DNA of 64,000 nt from Breoghania sp963678585 (GCA_963678585.2 CAXXGA010000002.1:930001-994000); one strand, 5' to 3'; shown: positions 17,896-26,689, counted from the first letter of the stretch. Translations and numbers: made by a program. The notes: a model not told the origin generated them from the letters alone.

Positions 17896-18933
17896 CTAGC
17901 CTCCGAGAACGGACATGTGACGCCCGATGCCGGAAACGGCGTCTCCGGCGACGGAAAGGGAGTGGCGTTCGGGCTTGTGGGCGATGGCGTCGTAGATAAC
18001 GCCCTCCACCTTCTCGTCGCCGCAGGATGTGCGAAGCGCCTCGCGCAAGGGGACGGACGTGTCCTTGCCCATGCAGGTGTAGAGATCGCCCGTGCAGCTG
18101 ACGCGCACCCGATTGCAGCTTGCGCAGAAATCGCAGGAAAGCGGTGTGATGAAGCCGATCCGGCCGCCGGTCTCTTCCACCTGCACGTAGCGCGCCGGGC
18201 CGCCGGTGTTCGCCTTCAGCGGCGTCAGCGTCCAGCGGCGTTCCAGATCCTTGCGCACGCTGTCGAGCGGCAGGAAGCTGGAGGCGCGGTCGTGGTGGAC
18301 GTCGCCGAGCGGCATTTCCTCGATCAGCGTGAGATCGATGCCGCGCTCATGGGTGAAGCGGATGAGGTCGTCCAGTTCGTCCTCGAAGGCCCCGCGCATG
18401 GCGACGGAATTGATCTTGACCTTGAGCCCGGCCTCCTGCGCGGCCTCGATGCCCGCCAGCACCTTGCGCACGTCGCCGCCGCGCGTCAGCGTGCGGTAGC
18501 GGTCCGGGTCGAGACTGTCGAGCGAGACGTTGATGCGGCGCAGGCCGTAATCGTGAAGCTGCTGAGCGAACCGCGGGAGCTGCGTGCCGTTGGTGGTCAG
18601 CACCAGTTCATCGAGATCGCCGTTGCCGATGTGGCGCGACAGCATCTCGAACAGGCACATGATGTTCTTGCGCACCAGCGGCTCGCCGCCGGTAATCCGG
18701 ATCTTGCGCACGCCATGGCGCATGAAGACCGCGGAAAGCCGGTACAGTTCTTCCAGCGTGAGAAGATCGCGGTGGGAGACGAAGCGCATGTGCTCGGCCA
18801 TGCAATAGACGCAGCGCAGGTCGCAGCGATCCGTCACCGAGAGCCTCAGATAGGTCATCTGCCGACCGAAACTGTCGGTCAGCAGCGGTCTTCCGGCGGC
18901 TTCCCCGGCAGTCAGGGGAGAGGGCTCGGGCAT
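17896..18933 (-). CDS. moaA: GTP 3',8-cyclase MoaA (radical SAM)
   Basis: First enzyme of molybdenum cofactor synthesis; with MoaC it converts GTP to cPMP. The 345-residue protein has the radical SAM cluster Cys37-x3-Cys41-x2-Cys44 (DRCDLRCVYC), a TGGEPL motif, the second [4Fe-4S] site in CDFCASCNRVRVSC, and the C-terminal Gly-Gly (SVLGG) needed for activity. The start ATG is 4 bp beyond the stop of the DUF2478 gene. Because the operon ends in torS, TMAO sensing and cofactor supply may be co-regulated. moaC, moaD, moaE and moeA are not in the window. Confidence 0.93.
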   Translation of the reverse strand: MPEPSPLTAGEAAGRPLLTDSFGRQMTYLRLSVTDRCDLRCVYCMAEHMRFVSHRDLLTLEELYRLSAVFMRHGVRKIRITGGEPLVRKNIMCLFEMLSRHIGNGDLDELVLTTNGTQLPRFAQQLHDYGLRRINVSLDSLDPDRYRTLTRGGDVRKVLAGIEAAQEAGLKVKINSVAMRGAFEDELDDLIRFTHERGIDLTLIEEMPLGDVHHDRASSFLPLDSVRKDLERRWTLTPLKANTGGPARYVQVEETGGRIGFITPLSCDFCASCNRVRVSCTGDLYTCMGKDTSVPLREALRTSCGDEKVEGVIYDAIAHKPERHSLSVAGDAVSGIGRHMSVLGG

Positions 18934-18937
18934 ATTG

Positions 18938-19483
18938 TCATTGTCCCGTGTTCTTGGTCGCGACGCTGTTGCACCAGTCGAGAACCGCTTCCGTGTCGGC
19001 GGGCAGAACCGCCGCTTCGCCGTCGCAATATTTGGCCCAGTCGGGCTGATATTTCTCCTCGACCGCCGTCAGGACCGGCAATCCGCTCGCACAGGCCTTC
19101 TCGAACGCGAGGCGCAGACCTTCGCCCTGCACTTCGATGCCGCCGAAGCGGTGGAAGAGGATGAAGTCCGGTTTGGAGTTGACGATCTGGAGAGCGCGGG
19201 AGGTGATTGCGAACTGGGCGTTCACTTCGCCGAGCGCATGGGGATCGATGCGGCAGCACCGCTCCGGCGCTTCGCTGGAGCGAAGCAGCGTGTAGCGTTT
19301 GCCTGTCTCGATGTCCTGAACGACGGTTTTCAGTTCGTCCGAAGAGTTTTCTCCGGCCCGTTCGATGAACCCGCCGACCTTCAGCCCGCGCGCCTTGAGG
19401 GCGGCGACGACGGCATCGAAAATGGGTTCGACCGTATTCCGCTCATCGGTGTCGATGGAGGCGATGCGATGATTGCTCGTCAC
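18938..19483 (-). CDS. DUF2478 family protein, first gene of the moaA-mogA-torS operon
   Basis: Unknown function, 181 residues. It matches the DUF2478 pattern as I know it: an N-terminal strand followed by LKARGLKVGGFIE, then CCRIDPHAL, FILFHRFGGIEVQGEGLR, GLPVLTAVE and a Trp-containing C-terminal segment (WAKYCDG). The shape recalls NTPase/THEP1-like folds but I see no Walker A loop. Members often sit by molybdenum-cofactor or molybdate-transport genes; here the neighbours are moaA (4 bp away), mogA and torS. A role in molybdate or Moco handling is inferred from this context only. No signal peptide or membrane segment, so it is probably cytoplasmic. Confidence 0.8.
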   Translation of the reverse strand: MTSNHRIASIDTDERNTVEPIFDAVVAALKARGLKVGGFIERAGENSSDELKTVVQDIETGKRYTLLRSSEAPERCCRIDPHALGEVNAQFAITSRALQIVNSKPDFILFHRFGGIEVQGEGLRLAFEKACASGLPVLTAVEEKYQPDWAKYCDGEAAVLPADTEAVLDWCNSVATKNTGQ

Positions 19484-19939
19484 GATATTCGTCCGCTTGG
19501 TTGTGATCTGGCAGGGCGTTTGCGATTGAACGTCCCGGATTGATCGGATGGAGGGGGCGGAAGGAATATTTAGTCTTCGGTTCGTCCTCTTGTAGGCGTT
19601 GCGACCGCAGGCTCAGGCGCGGCGGTGTGCGCACCCGTTTGCGGAACCGGGAAGCGGTTTCCGTTTCAATGCCTGTATTTTGTCGATCCTGTGGGCGGGG
19701 CGGGCCATGATATGCCTCAAGTGCTTGAATCGACGGGCGTCGCTGTCGCGAACGGAATCGGGTGAAAGTCGCTGCGAACCCAAGGAATGGTTGCATGTGT
19801 GCGATTGTGGGCAACACTGCGACAAATCGCTATTAGTTGTTTTACGCTGTTTGTGACGGGCCGTGCCTGCGCCTGTGGGGGCAAACGATTTCAGGCACGG
19901 CCGATCCACCACGACCGACTATCAATTCGGAGCCAGACA
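19484..19939. promoter_or_regulatory. Divergent intergenic region with a hairpin before the carbonic anhydrase gene
   Basis: 456 bp between divergent starts. No ORF in it has a supported start or family pattern. An 11-bp perfect inverted repeat, GGCCGTGCCTG (19859-19869) / CAGGCACGGCC (19892-19902), ends 37 bases before the ATG at 19940 and would lie in that gene's 5' leader. A second, bulged stem (GCGATT / AATCGC) lies at about 19801-19830. I see no known Moco riboswitch pattern on the strand leading to moaA. Confidence 0.4.
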
Positions 19940-20467
19940 ATGACGCTTTACCGCCTCGATGACGACACGCCGAAGACCTGCGGAGACGCCTTCTGGGTCG
20001 CGCCCGACGCCAATGTGATCGGAAAGGTGGAGCTTGGCCGAGATGTCGGCGTGTGGTTCGGCGTGACGCTTCGCGGCGATAACGAGCCGATCACCATCGG
20101 GGACCGCACCAACATCCAGGAACTGACCGTGATGCACACCGATCCGGGCTTCCCGGTGACGATTGGCGAGGGCTGCACCATCGGGCACCGCGCAATCGTT
20201 CACGGCTGCACCATCGGCGACAACACACTCATCGGCATGGGAGCAATCGTGCTGAACGGTGCGAAGATCGGAAATAACTGCCTGATCGGCGCAGGTGCGT
20301 TGGTGCCCGAGGGCAAGGAAATCCCGGACGGAAGCCTCGTGGTCGGCATGCCGGGCAAGGTCATCCGCACCCTGAATGAGGAGACCATCGAGGGTCTGCG
20401 CAAATCCGCCGATCGCTATGTCGCGAATGCGAAGCGCTTTTCCACGGGGCTCGGCCGTCAGGACTGA
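19940..20467 (+). CDS. Gamma-class carbonic anhydrase-like hexapeptide protein
   Basis: Left-handed beta-helix protein of 175 residues built of hexapeptide repeats (IGDRTN, IGEGCT, IGHRAI, IGDNTL, IGNNCL). Metal-ligand histidines are present in TVMHTDPG and in GHRAIVHGC, the gamma-carbonic anhydrase/CaiE/YrdA pattern. Trimers of this family bind zinc or iron at subunit interfaces; many bacterial members have weak or unproven anhydrase activity. The start ATG follows GGAGCCAGACA, a usable ribosome-binding site. The gene is monocistronic, with a hairpin in its leader and a strong bidirectional terminator after it. Cytoplasmic; its physiological substrate is not shown by the sequence. Confidence 0.85.
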   Translation: MTLYRLDDDTPKTCGDAFWVAPDANVIGKVELGRDVGVWFGVTLRGDNEPITIGDRTNIQELTVMHTDPGFPVTIGEGCTIGHRAIVHGCTIGDNTLIGMGAIVLNGAKIGNNCLIGAGALVPEGKEIPDGSLVVGMPGKVIRTLNEETIEGLRKSADRYVANAKRFSTGLGRQD

Positions 20468-20514
20468 GAGCCGGGGCGGGGCCGGGCCGCTGACCGATAT
20501 TGGCAGATGCATGT

Positions 20515-20549
20515 GAAAAGGGCCGCGGAGGAATGCCGCGGCCCTTTTC
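20515..20549. terminator. Bidirectional Rho-independent terminator
   Basis: Perfect 14-bp repeat GAAAAGGGCCGCGG (20515-20528) / CCGCGGCCCTTTTC (20536-20549), loop 7 bases. A-run on the left and T-run on the right, so it serves both the carbonic anhydrase-like gene and the convergent OmpA-family gene. Confidence 0.85.
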
Positions 20550-20578
20550 AGTTCCTGCCGGTCCCGTTCGTCCCCGGG

Positions 20579-22015
20579 TCAGCGGCCCCCGTCCAGAAGC
20601 GGGGTGATCCGGCGAACCGTCACGCGGCGGTTAAGCGGTTCGGGCGCCGGCGTATCGATCTTGAGATAGGCCTCGCCGTAGCCCTGTGTGACGAGGTTTT
20701 CCGGCGGAATGCCGAAATATTCGCTCAGCGCAATGGCCACCGATTCCGCCCGCGCATCGGAAAGGCGCAGATTGTAGTCGTAGGAGCCCGGCGCATCCGT
20801 ATGGCCCTCGATGAGGAACACGTCCGACGGATTGGCATCGAGATCGTCGGCGATGATGCTGCCGAGCACCTCCAGCCGGTCATACTGATATGCGGGAATG
20901 CCGGCGGAGTTGGTTGCGAAGGTCAGGCTCAGGTCCACGCGCCGCATCTTGGCGCGCAGGCGTTCGCTGCGTCGGATTTCCTCAAGCGAATAGGGGCGCT
21001 CGACGCGTTCCACCGGACGGGCCCTGAGCGCTTCTTCCACCAGCGCTCTGCGCCCGATCCCGCCGTCCACGATATAGCGGTCGCGCGGGATATCGAGATA
21101 GAGCGGGCGGAAATCCAGCGGACGACTGTCGCGACGCGCGCGGGTGTTGTCGATCAGCACGTATTCGCGGCCGTCCGGCATCCGCCGGATCCGGCGGATG
21201 ATCTCGCCGTGACGGTCGCGCACGGTGATCACGGTGACGCCGTTGGGTCTGCGCACGACAATGCGCGTGCGCCCGTTGGAAAGCTGCTGTACCCGCCGGT
21301 TGGCGCGGTTGCGGCCGAAGCGGTCGTCATCGCGCGAACGAATGGTGACTTCCCCGCCTTCGCGGATGATCACGCGACCGTCGAGGCCGGGAATCGGCAA
21401 GGAAAATTCAAGCTCGCCGCCGCGATTGGGGCGCGGACGCTCGCGCCGACGGTCGGCGCGGGGTCGGTCGTCGCGACGACGGTCGTTCCGCCGCGCGTTG
21501 TTCTTGCGATCATCCGGGCGCGGCCGGGTGCGTTCCGCTCTCGGCGTGTCGCGGCGCGGTCTCGGTTTCGCCTTGCGGTGATCGTCGGGGCGCTTCGCTG
21601 GACGAGATGCAGGGCGCTGTTTCGGGCGGTCGCGATCCGCCTGCGGGCGCGGGCGCTTGGCTTCGTCCGGCCGCGGCTTCTTCTTTTCCCTAGCAGACGG
21701 CCTTTCCCGCTTCTTCTGCGGCTTCGCCGGTTGCCTGAAGAGCTCGCGCTGGCGTTCCGACAAGGCTTTTCCCGTCCTTTCGCGCTGAGGATTCGCCTTC
21801 TTTTGCGGCTTCTTATTGTCCCGGTTCTTCTTGCAGAGGGGCAGATCCGGGAACCTCGAACAATCCATAATCAGCCCGCCCCCTGACGCCTGCGCCAGAA
21901 GAATTGCCTGTCCGGCACGCTGATCGGCGGAGGCTGCACGCGGTGCCATGAGCCCGATTGCGAGCAGTGCGCTCAGCAAGGCGACGTTCGAGAAGAAGCG
22001 GGATATGGGCGTCAT
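20579..22015 (-). CDS. Secreted OmpA-family protein with long Arg/Lys/Pro-rich region
   Basis: 478 residues. A Sec signal (hydrophobic residues about 8-29, cleavage near ASA-DQ) is followed by a very basic, proline-rich segment (about 60-200, full of RP, KP and RRDD units), a middle part with short beta-rich repeats (GRTRIVVRRPNG, DRHGEIIRRIRR), and a C-terminal OmpA/MotB peptidoglycan-binding domain whose core is IEGHTDAPGSYDYNLRLSDARA. The C-terminal domain should bind peptidoglycan; the basic segment could bind acidic envelope polymers or span the periplasm. Homologues with similar disordered regions are common in Rhizobiales. No beta-barrel is evident, so it is probably periplasmic rather than a porin. 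A terminator separates it from the convergent neighbour. Confidence 0.82.
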   Translation of the reverse strand: MTPISRFFSNVALLSALLAIGLMAPRAASADQRAGQAILLAQASGGGLIMDCSRFPDLPLCKKNRDNKKPQKKANPQRERTGKALSERQRELFRQPAKPQKKRERPSAREKKKPRPDEAKRPRPQADRDRPKQRPASRPAKRPDDHRKAKPRPRRDTPRAERTRPRPDDRKNNARRNDRRRDDRPRADRRRERPRPNRGGELEFSLPIPGLDGRVIIREGGEVTIRSRDDDRFGRNRANRRVQQLSNGRTRIVVRRPNGVTVITVRDRHGEIIRRIRRMPDGREYVLIDNTRARRDSRPLDFRPLYLDIPRDRYIVDGGIGRRALVEEALRARPVERVERPYSLEEIRRSERLRAKMRRVDLSLTFATNSAGIPAYQYDRLEVLGSIIADDLDANPSDVFLIEGHTDAPGSYDYNLRLSDARAESVAIALSEYFGIPPENLVTQGYGEAYLKIDTPAPEPLNRRVTVRRITPLLDGGR

Positions 22016-22163
22016 GGTTCCTCCGGTATTGGTGGTCGCTTGTAGCCGCTGTGCATTTCATATCGGTTCTGCGGTCTGCCGCACCTCAGGATTTGAAGGG
22101 GCATAATGAGGTGGAATCCGGGCGAAAGGCCGAATTGTTCCGAAAAAATGCCAATCGGGCACG

Positions 22164-22196
22164 AAAAAGCCCCCGAAAGCGGAAGCTTCGGAGGCT
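22164..22196 (-). terminator. Rho-independent terminator after sseA
   Basis: 10-bp stem AGCCCCCGAA (22168-22177) / TTCGGAGGCT (22187-22196), one G-U pair in the RNA, followed on the minus strand by five U residues (22164-22168). It lies 38 bases beyond the sulfurtransferase stop. Confidence 0.75.
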
Positions 22197-22233
22197 TGTC
22201 TTCGGGCATGGCACGTATGTGCGGCCAGCAGGT

Positions 22234-23070
22234 TCAGCTCACGACCGGCGTATCCGTTCGTCCGCCCCATTCCGTCCATGAGCCGTCATAGACCGCCACA
22301 TGTCGCGCGCCGATCTCATCCAGCGCAAGTGCCAGGATCGCCGCTGTCACACCGGTCCCGCAGGTTGTGATGATCGGCTTGTCGGGGGCGATGCCCGCAT
22401 CGCGGAAGATCGCTTCCATTTCCGCATTGGGCTTGAAGGACAGGCCATCGTTCAGCAGGCTGCAGTAGTGGACGGAGACGGCGCCCGGCATATGTCCGCC
22501 ACGCACGCCCGGGCGGGGCTCTGGCGCTTCCGCGTTGAAGCGGGCGAGCGAACGCGCGTCGGCGATCTGGTGTCCTTCTTCGATGGCGCTACGCACGTCG
22601 TCGAGACTGCGAACGCCGTCGTTGTTGAAGCGGGCGGTGAAATGGCGTTCGGGCCGCGTCTCTACGCCGCTTTCAAGCGGACGGTTTTCCGCCTTCCACT
22701 TCGGCAGGCCGCCATCCAGCACATGGACATGTTCGGCGCCCATGGTCTTGAACATCCACCACGCGCGGGCGGCGGAGTACAGTCCCGCGCCGTCATAGAT
22801 GACGATGGTCTGCCCATCGCCAATACCCATCTTGCGCACCATGGAGGAAAACTCCACCGGCCCGGGCAGCATGTGCGGCAGGTCGCTTTCGGTATCCGCA
22901 ACCTCGTCGATATCGAAGAACAGGGCGCCCGGAATATGCGCTTCGCGGTATTCCGCGACGGGATCGCGGGGATCCGTGGGCAGATACAGGGAGGCGTCGA
23001 GCACAACCACGTCAGGTGCATCAAGATGCGCTTCAAGCCATTCTGAAGAAACGATATTTCGGCTCGTCAT
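22234..23070 (-). CDS. sseA: 3-mercaptopyruvate (or thiosulfate) sulfurtransferase
   Basis: Two-domain rhodanese of 278 residues. The inactive N-terminal repeat (WLEAHLDAPDVVVLDA) is followed by the catalytic repeat with Cys237 in TTCGTGVTAA. The CGTGVTA loop is typical of mercaptopyruvate sulfurtransferases, whereas thiosulfate sulfurtransferases tend to have CRKGVTA. The start is ATG 23068-23070 with a GGAAAA ribosome-binding site; the reading frame is open far upstream, but that part lies across the AlaX gene in another frame and is not coding. It is 38 bp after the AlaX stop on the same strand, so the two may be co-transcribed. Cytoplasmic sulfur/cysteine catabolism is the expected role. 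Confidence 0.9.
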   Translation of the reverse strand: MTSRNIVSSEWLEAHLDAPDVVVLDASLYLPTDPRDPVAEYREAHIPGALFFDIDEVADTESDLPHMLPGPVEFSSMVRKMGIGDGQTIVIYDGAGLYSAARAWWMFKTMGAEHVHVLDGGLPKWKAENRPLESGVETRPERHFTARFNNDGVRSLDDVRSAIEEGHQIADARSLARFNAEAPEPRPGVRGGHMPGAVSVHYCSLLNDGLSFKPNAEMEAIFRDAGIAPDKPIITTCGTGVTAAILALALDEIGARHVAVYDGSWTEWGGRTDTPVVS

Positions 23071-23108
23071 CGGCAGATTTTCCGTTTTCTTGTCGTTTCG
23101 AGATGGTG

Positions 23109-23822
23109 CTAATCGTCCAGACGGATGCGGATCCGGCGGTTGAGGCGACCTTTCTTCTCGATCTTGGTGATCGTGACCGGGCCGATTTCGAGCGTCGATT
23201 TCACATGAGTTCCGCCACAGGGCTGAAGGTCGAAATTTTCGCCGATCCTGATGAGGCGGACAAGCCCCGTTCCGCGCGGCGGAGAGACGCTCATGGATTT
23301 GATCAGATCCGGATTGGCGTCCAGTTCCTCGTCCGTGATCCATTCGGAGCTGATGGCGTGGTCCTTGTTGATTTCGCCCATGATCGCGGCGAGCACTTCT
23401 TCGCGCTGCGGCGGTTCTTCCACGTTCAGATCGATCCGGCTTTCCTGATCGCCGATCTGGGCTCCGGTGATCTTGGTCTTCATCACCGCGCAGATGATGT
23501 GCAGCGCGGTGTGCATGCGCATGTGGCGGTAGCGGCGCGCCCAATCGATATGCGCCACCACCGTTTCGCCCACCTCCGGCAACGGGGTTTCTTCCGTTGG
23601 GACGTGGATGATCTGTTCCTTGCCCTCGCCGAATACGGTCGCGCCGATGGCGATGCGGGACCCGTCCGCCCGTTCGATCTCGCCGGTGTCGCCCGGCTGC
23701 CCGCCGCCGGTTGCGAAGAAGACGGTGCGGTCGAGCAGGATGCCGCCGCGCTCGTTGATGCCGGTGACCCGCGCCTCGCAACTGCGCAGATAGGAATCGT
23801 CGCGGAAAAGGTGTTCGGTCAT
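23109..23822 (-). CDS. Alanyl-tRNA editing protein AlaX
   Basis: Free-standing trans-editing hydrolase of 237 residues that removes Ser (or Gly) from mischarged tRNA-Ala. Zinc ligands are visible as HTALH (His104, His108) and CGGTH (Cys202, His206), the AlaRS editing-domain motifs, and FFATGGGQPGDTG near residue 40 is the family's N-terminal signature. It lacks the AlaRS catalytic and C-Ala domains; its size matches AlaX-M. It precedes the sulfurtransferase gene on the same strand. Other AlaX family members act on small-molecule thiols, but the complete zinc motif argues for tRNA editing. Confidence 0.9.
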   Translation of the reverse strand: MTEHLFRDDSYLRSCEARVTGINERGGILLDRTVFFATGGGQPGDTGEIERADGSRIAIGATVFGEGKEQIIHVPTEETPLPEVGETVVAHIDWARRYRHMRMHTALHIICAVMKTKITGAQIGDQESRIDLNVEEPPQREEVLAAIMGEINKDHAISSEWITDEELDANPDLIKSMSVSPPRGTGLVRLIRIGENFDLQPCGGTHVKSTLEIGPVTITKIEKKGRLNRRIRIRLDD

Positions 23823-23931
23823 GGAAGGTGTCTGTTCTGGCTGGAATCCACGGAAGGGGAAACCCTAGATCAGCCGCCCGGGTAATTGGAAGTGGCAGAG
23901 AGGCCAAAACGCTCTTTGGCCGCCGCAGACG

Positions 23932-25392
23932 CTAGAGAAGCGGCGCAAACAGACGCGCCAGACGGCTGGCGACGCCGCGCCATGGCGGGCGCGCCCGGTA
24001 ATCGGCCAGCCGCTTCTCGTCGCTATGGGCAAAATCCTGCTCCAGCATGTCGCGAACAAAACCGATCGTGTCGGGCTCCGTCAGCCACAGGGTGACCTCG
24101 AAATTGATGTGGAAGGAGCGGTTGTCGAAATTGACCGTTCCGATGCTCGCCAGAGCGTCGTCCACCAGCATCACCTTCTGATGCAGGAAGCCCTCGCGGT
24201 AATAGTAGGTGCGCACGCCTTGGGCTGCCATCGTCTCCGCAAAGCACTCGTTGGCGAGCCCGACGATGGGGCCGTCGGGGTTTTTCGGCAGCAGAAGACG
24301 CACGTCCACGCCGCGCAGGACCGCGGCCGAAAGGGCGGTCTGGATATCCTCGCCGGGGACGAAATAGGGGCTGACGATCCAGAGCCGCCGTCGGGCATGG
24401 CCGATGGCCTCGGTGAAGGCGATGGCGCAGGTGTCGATGGTATCGGCGGGGCCGGAAGGCATCACCAGAACGGGCTGGCCGTCGTTGAGCGGCTGCGGGT
24501 GCGGCCAGTCGATGGGCAGCTTGCCTCCGGTCGCCCAATGCCAGTCCTCGGCAAATGAGATCTGGGCGGCGAGCGCCGCCGGGCCGTCCACCCGCACATG
24601 GGTGTCGCGCCAGCGATTGAACTTCTGCGAGAGGCCCAGATACTCGTTGCCCATGTTGAGCCCGCCGATCCAAGCGTGCCGCCCGTCGGCGATGACGATC
24701 TTGCGGTGATTGCGGAAATTGATGCGGAAAGGCCTGAGAAACGGAAACATCGGCCGGGAGCGGTTGAACCCGCTGACCATGACGCCCGCCTTTTCAAGCC
24801 GCTCCAGAAACCGCCGCGACAACCCGGCCGAACCGATGTCGTCATAGATTAGAAGGACGGTCACCCCCGCCTCGGCCTTCGCGATCAGCAGATCTGCGAG
24901 TCGGTTGCCGATCTCGTCGTTGCGGATGATGTAGAACTGCGCCAGCACATAGTCTTCCGCCGCGCGGATGCCCGCAAAGATCGATTCGTAGGTCGCACGG
25001 CCATCGACCAGCACCTCGATCTCGTTGCCGCCCAGAAACGGCAGCGGCGACAGGTTGACCAGCAGCGGCCACGCGTCGGACGCTTCCTCGGCACGGTGGA
25101 TGACGCGCAGCGCGCTGTCGGATTGCGCGTCATACGGCTGGCCGCCCGCCTCGTTCGGGCCGACCCGGCGACGCAGCCGGACATAGTCGTCGAACCGCTT
25201 CCAGCCGAAGGCGAGATAGAGAAAGACCGTCACATAGGGGAAGAAGAACAGCGACAGCAGCCACCCGATGGAGCCTTGCGAGCTTCGCCCGTAGAGAAGC
25301 TCACGCACCGCGCATACGGCGGCGGCCGTGTAAAGGGCGGCGACGAGTACAAGCGGGATGACGATGCCGACCTGCTCTATCAACGCCGTCAT
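23932..25392 (-). CDS. cls: Cardiolipin synthase, phospholipase D family
   Basis: Inner-membrane enzyme of 486 residues that joins phosphatidylglycerol units into cardiolipin. Two N-terminal membrane segments (about 8-30 and 40-62) are followed by two PLD repeats with complete HKD motifs: NHRKIVIADGRHAWIGG and LHQKVMLVDDALASIGTVNFDNRS. The layout is that of ClsA. The start ATG 25390-25392 is where the membrane segment begins; the open frame upstream lies over the neighbouring cysteine synthase gene and is not coding. Upstream on the same strand, 59 bp away, is that cysteine synthase gene; an operon is possible but the functions are unrelated. Confidence 0.92.
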   Translation of the reverse strand: MTALIEQVGIVIPLVLVAALYTAAAVCAVRELLYGRSSQGSIGWLLSLFFFPYVTVFLYLAFGWKRFDDYVRLRRRVGPNEAGGQPYDAQSDSALRVIHRAEEASDAWPLLVNLSPLPFLGGNEIEVLVDGRATYESIFAGIRAAEDYVLAQFYIIRNDEIGNRLADLLIAKAEAGVTVLLIYDDIGSAGLSRRFLERLEKAGVMVSGFNRSRPMFPFLRPFRINFRNHRKIVIADGRHAWIGGLNMGNEYLGLSQKFNRWRDTHVRVDGPAALAAQISFAEDWHWATGGKLPIDWPHPQPLNDGQPVLVMPSGPADTIDTCAIAFTEAIGHARRRLWIVSPYFVPGEDIQTALSAAVLRGVDVRLLLPKNPDGPIVGLANECFAETMAAQGVRTYYYREGFLHQKVMLVDDALASIGTVNFDNRSFHINFEVTLWLTEPDTIGFVRDMLEQDFAHSDEKRLADYRARPPWRGVASRLARLFAPLL

Positions 25393-25451
25393 ATGTTTGC
25401 CTGCCTGTTTTCCGGGGCCGCGCTTCGGCAACGGTCTTGAGCTGCGACCGC

Positions 25452-26495
25452 CTATTCGAAGGGAACCGAAATATCGACCTTTCGTTCCATCCATAAAGGT
25501 ACGGGCAAGTTCTTGGAACGCAAGAATTCCGGATTGAAGAGTTTGGACTGGTAGCGCGTGCCGTAGTCGCAAAGAACCGTCACGATGGTGTGGCCCGGGC
25601 CCATCTCCTTCGCCATGCGGATCGCGCCCGCGATATTGATGCCGGAAGATCCGCCGAGGCACAGGCCCTCGTGTTCGAGCATCTGGAACACTTCGGGCAA
25701 GGCGTCTTCGTCGGGGATCTGATAGGCCACATCCACCGGCGCGCCTTCCAGATTGGCCGTGATCCGGCCCTGACCGATGCCTTCGGTAATGGAGGAGCCT
25801 TCGGAGCGCAGCTCGCCGCTCGTGTAATAGCTGTAGAGTGCTGCGCCCATCGGGTCGGCAATGCCGATACGCACGTCCTTGTTTCGCGCCTTCAGCGCCA
25901 TGCCGACGCCTGCGAGCGTGCCGCCCGACCCGGCTGCGCAGATGAAACCGTCGATCTTGCCGCCGGTCTGTTCCCAGATCTCCGGACCCGTGGTCTCGAT
26001 ATGCGCCCGCCGGTTGGCGACATTGTCGAACTGGTTCGCCCAGACCGCACCGTTTGGCTCGCTTTCTGCCAGTTGCGCGGCAAGCCGCCCAGAAAGCTTC
26101 ACGTAGTTGTTCGGGTTCTTGTAGGGAGCGGCTGGCACCTCCACGAGTGAGGCGCCAGCAAGGCGCAACATGTCCTTCTTTTCCTGCGACTGGGTCTCGG
26201 GGATGACGATCACAGAGCGATAGCCCAGCGCATTGCCCACAAGCGCGATGCCGATGCCGGTATTGCCCGCGGTTCCTTCCACGATCACGCCGCCGGGGCG
26301 CAGCTCGCCGCGTTCCTCCGCATCGCGGATGATGGAGAGTGCGGCGCGATCCTTGACCGACTGTCCCGGATTGAGGAATTCCGCCTTGCCGAGGATCTCG
26401 CATCCGGTGAGTTCGGAGGCGCGGTTGAGACGGATGAGCGGCGTGTTGCCGATGGCCTCGATAACGGAGGGCGCGATTGCGGGACGAAGGGTCAT
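25452..26495 (-). CDS. PLP-dependent cysteine synthase
   Basis: Beta-family PLP enzyme of 347 residues that makes cysteine from O-acetylserine and sulfide. The PLP lysine is in NPGQSVKDRAA, the substrate loop in EGTAGNTGIG, and the phosphate-binding glycines in CAAGSGGTLAG. It has an extended C-terminus compared with the usual CysK of about 310 residues and uses TAGNTG where classical CysK has TSGNTG; CysK-like proteins of this longer form are common in Rhizobiales. The start ATG 26493-26495 gives MTLRPAIAPSVIEAIGNTPL, the normal N-terminus. A cystathionine beta-synthase-type specificity is possible but no CBS domain is present. Confidence 0.85.
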   Translation of the reverse strand: MTLRPAIAPSVIEAIGNTPLIRLNRASELTGCEILGKAEFLNPGQSVKDRAALSIIRDAEERGELRPGGVIVEGTAGNTGIGIALVGNALGYRSVIVIPETQSQEKKDMLRLAGASLVEVPAAPYKNPNNYVKLSGRLAAQLAESEPNGAVWANQFDNVANRRAHIETTGPEIWEQTGGKIDGFICAAGSGGTLAGVGMALKARNKDVRIGIADPMGAALYSYYTSGELRSEGSSITEGIGQGRITANLEGAPVDVAYQIPDEDALPEVFQMLEHEGLCLGGSSGINIAGAIRMAKEMGPGHTIVTVLCDYGTRYQSKLFNPEFLRSKNLPVPLWMERKVDISVPFE

Positions 26496-26689
26496 GGATG
26501 CCTGACTTTGGTGCCTGACTTGAGGCCCGGGTTTAAGAGCCGGGTTTGGGGGAATTGAAGGAGCCACAAGCTAAGGCTCGCGATGTGCCCCATCAAGAAA
26601 ACCGGTTTTTAGACAAGCCCGCCAACTGGAAAAATCTCTGGCGGCAACGCTGCGAAATATAGCAAGTCTTTGCGTGCGCGCCCCGCATG

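Noticed and set aside
22234..23907. Reading the sulfurtransferase as a 557-residue fusion with upstream sequence
   Set aside because: The upstream half lies out of frame across the AlaX gene, which has complete zinc motifs; the sulfurtransferase has its own ATG and ribosome-binding site at 23070.
23932..26403. Reading cardiolipin synthase as an 823-residue fusion
   Set aside because: The upstream half overlays the cysteine synthase gene in another frame; the membrane segment and homology begin at 25392.
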